Positions 54,040 through 55,254 of a stretch of 55,254 nucleotides of DNA are shown here, in pieces. This DNA is from Candidatus Cryptobacteroides choladohippi. GTDB taxonomy: Bacteria; Bacteroidota; Bacteroidia; Bacteroidales; UBA932. The stretch is taken from assembly GCA_018065985.1 (NCBI GenBank), contig JAGHSF010000018.1, positions 1 through 55,254 of the forward strand, given 5' to 3'. Made by a program: the position numbers and the translations under genes. Under the pieces are notes generated by a model. That model saw only the letters and a list, made by a program, of their open reading frames with translations, searched no databases and was not told where the DNA came from. Numbering within the stretch: position 1 is the first letter of the stretch; each line of letters starts with the position of its first letter.

Positions 54040-55254
54040 ATGAGTAAGCAAAGGTTTGACATGGTTCAGGAAGCCTTCGGCAAGAAGGCTATCGCCGTGG
54101 ATGTACCAAAGGGTAAACTTTCAGATTGTTTCGGAGAACTGGTGTTCAATCGTGAGAAGATGTGCAAGTATCTCGACGCTCAGACCTTCGATTGCATCTG
54201 CAACTGCATCGACAACGGCGTTGCCCTGGACGGTGCAACGGCACAGAAGGTTGCCGATGGAATGAAGACCTGGGCGATGGAGCACGGAGTTACTCATGTC
54301 ACCCACTGGTTCCAGCCCCTGACAGAGGGCACGGCAGAGAAGCATGACTCATTCCTTGACTATGACGGCAAAGGTGGAATGATCGAGACCTTTGACGGCA
54401 AGGCTCTGGTTCAGCAGGAACCTGACGCTTCCTCTTTCCCGAACGGCGGCATCCGCGCGACGTTTGAGGCTCGAGGCTATACGGCATGGGACCCTACTTC
54501 CCCTGTATTCATCCAGGAGGATACCCTCTGCATCCCGACTGTATTCATATCATATACAGGCGAGGCCCTTGACTACAAGACCCCTCTCAAGAAGGCCCTC
54601 AAGGCTGTGGGCGATGCGGCGCTTCCTATCTGCCGCATGTTCGACCCCAAGGTGAACAGGGTCTTCTCGTACCTTGGCTGGGAACAGGAATACTTCCTTG
54701 TTGATGAGGACCTGTATGCGGCAAGGCCTGACCTTATGCTGACCGGCAGGACTTTGATGGGCCATGCATCTTCAAAGAGCCAGCAGCTCGGCGACCACTA
54801 CTTCGGGGCAATCCCCTCAAGGGTCGCTGCGTTCATGAGAGACATTGAGATTGCAGGCTACAAGCTTGGTATTCCGCTCAAGACCCGTCACAATGAAGTT
54901 GCGCCGAACCAGTTCGAGCTTGCTCCCATCTACGGCGAGACCAATCTGGCAAACGACCAGAACCAGATGATCATGAATGTCATGAATATGATTGCCAGAA
55001 AGCACGGATTCGTCGTTCTCTTCCATGAGAAGCCGTTCGACGGCATCAACGGAAGCGGCAAGCACAACAACTGGTCGCTGGGCACCGACACTGGCACTCA
55101 GCTGCTCGCTCCCGGCAAGGATGCCAAGAGCAACCTCCAGTTCGTCACCTTCTTTGTGAATGTTCTGGCTGCCGTCCAGAGGCACAACTCCCTGCTGAAG
55201 GCGAGCATCGCCTCCGCTACCAATGCGCACAGGCTCGGAGCGAATGAGGCGCCT
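54040..55254 (+). CDS. glnN: Glutamine synthetase type III (5' part)
   Basis: Makes glutamine from glutamate, ammonia and ATP. The ORF runs off the window after 405 codons; family members are about 700-730 residues. The start MSKQRFDMVQEAFGKKAI, the segment THWFQPLTEGTAEKHDSF and the GS III hallmarks KTRHNEVAPNQFELAPIY and HEKPFDGINGSGKHNNWS are visible. It is 14 bp after the preceding gene and completes an ilvE-gdhA-ATP-grasp-glnN group. Confidence 0.96.
   Translation, partial: MSKQRFDMVQEAFGKKAIAVDVPKGKLSDCFGELVFNREKMCKYLDAQTFDCICNCIDNGVALDGATAQKVADGMKTWAMEHGVTHVTHWFQPLTEGTAEKHDSFLDYDGKGGMIETFDGKALVQQEPDASSFPNGGIRATFEARGYTAWDPTSPVFIQEDTLCIPTVFISYTGEALDYKTPLKKALKAVGDAALPICRMFDPKVNRVFSYLGWEQEYFLVDEDLYAARPDLMLTGRTLMGHASSKSQQLGDHYFGAIPSRVAAFMRDIEIAGYKLGIPLKTRHNEVAPNQFELAPIYGETNLANDQNQMIMNVMNMIARKHGFVVLFHEKPFDGINGSGKHNNWSLGTDTGTQLLAPGKDAKSNLQFVTFFVNVLAAVQRHNSLLKASIASATNAHRLGANEAP

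Overview
The window looks like a chromosomal segment of a Bacteroidales-type bacterium with fairly GC-rich genes. The evidence is many Bacteroidetes promoters of the form TTG/TTTG-N19-21-TAnnTTTG, weak or absent Shine-Dalgarno sites, several lipoproteins with short signal peptides, fimbrillin-like and GH43/GH63 exported proteins, a type III glutamine synthetase and a DUF349 repeat protein. The genus cannot be settled from the sequence alone. I see no rRNA, tRNA, CRISPR array, transposase or phage module.

Layout. 1-6.4 kb: trmD (minus) diverges from a compact operon DUF349-yidC-PLPBP-M64 peptidase. 6.4-9.3 kb: minus operon surE-lpxB-M48 protease; lpxB carries an in-frame insertion of about 147 bp. 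9.4-14.9 kb: gapA with its own terminator, then nrdD-nrdG followed 1 bp later by a GH43 lipoprotein gene and a strong terminator. 15-20.4 kb: trpS (apparently nearly leaderless)-MscS channel-uridine kinase-like operon. 20.4-22.6 kb: divergent upp and mnmE. 22.6-26.8 kb: a more irregular stretch with a fimbrillin-like lipoprotein, a 51-residue peptide gene just upstream of it, a 431 bp spacer, a chimeric pseudogene joining the 5' part of purC to the 3' end of carB, an acyltransferase and a small secreted ORF. 26.8-29.8 kb: a two-propeller GH43-like lipoprotein and an AraC regulator. 29.9-33.8 kb: a lipid cassette of two acyl-CoA/ACP synthetase-like enzymes flanking a PlsC-like acyltransferase.

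33.8-37.1 kb is the clearest regulatory system: a consensus promoter, a 26-codon leader peptide with the run YFYFYFY, a competing antiterminator pairing and a U-tract terminator precede pheA-tyrA-DAHP synthase. This is a ribosome-mediated attenuator that appears to sense Phe and Tyr together. 37-43.3 kb: an SSB-tipped small protein, exported lipoproteins, an alpha/beta hydrolase, a beta-helix lipoprotein and small envelope proteins. 43.3-48.5 kb: asnA diverging from a GH63-like hydrolase, a MalY/PatB-type lyase and a second AraC regulator. 48.6-55.3 kb: an amino-nitrogen block of ilvE, gdhA, a PEP-synthase-like protein with receiver domains and the 5' part of glnN, which runs off the window.

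Most of the window is housekeeping metabolism. The parts that most deserve a second look are the Phe/Tyr attenuator, the purC-carB chimera, the lpxB insertion, the small peptide-lipoprotein pair and the receiver-linked ATP-grasp protein. All family assignments come from reading motifs by eye; no database search was run.
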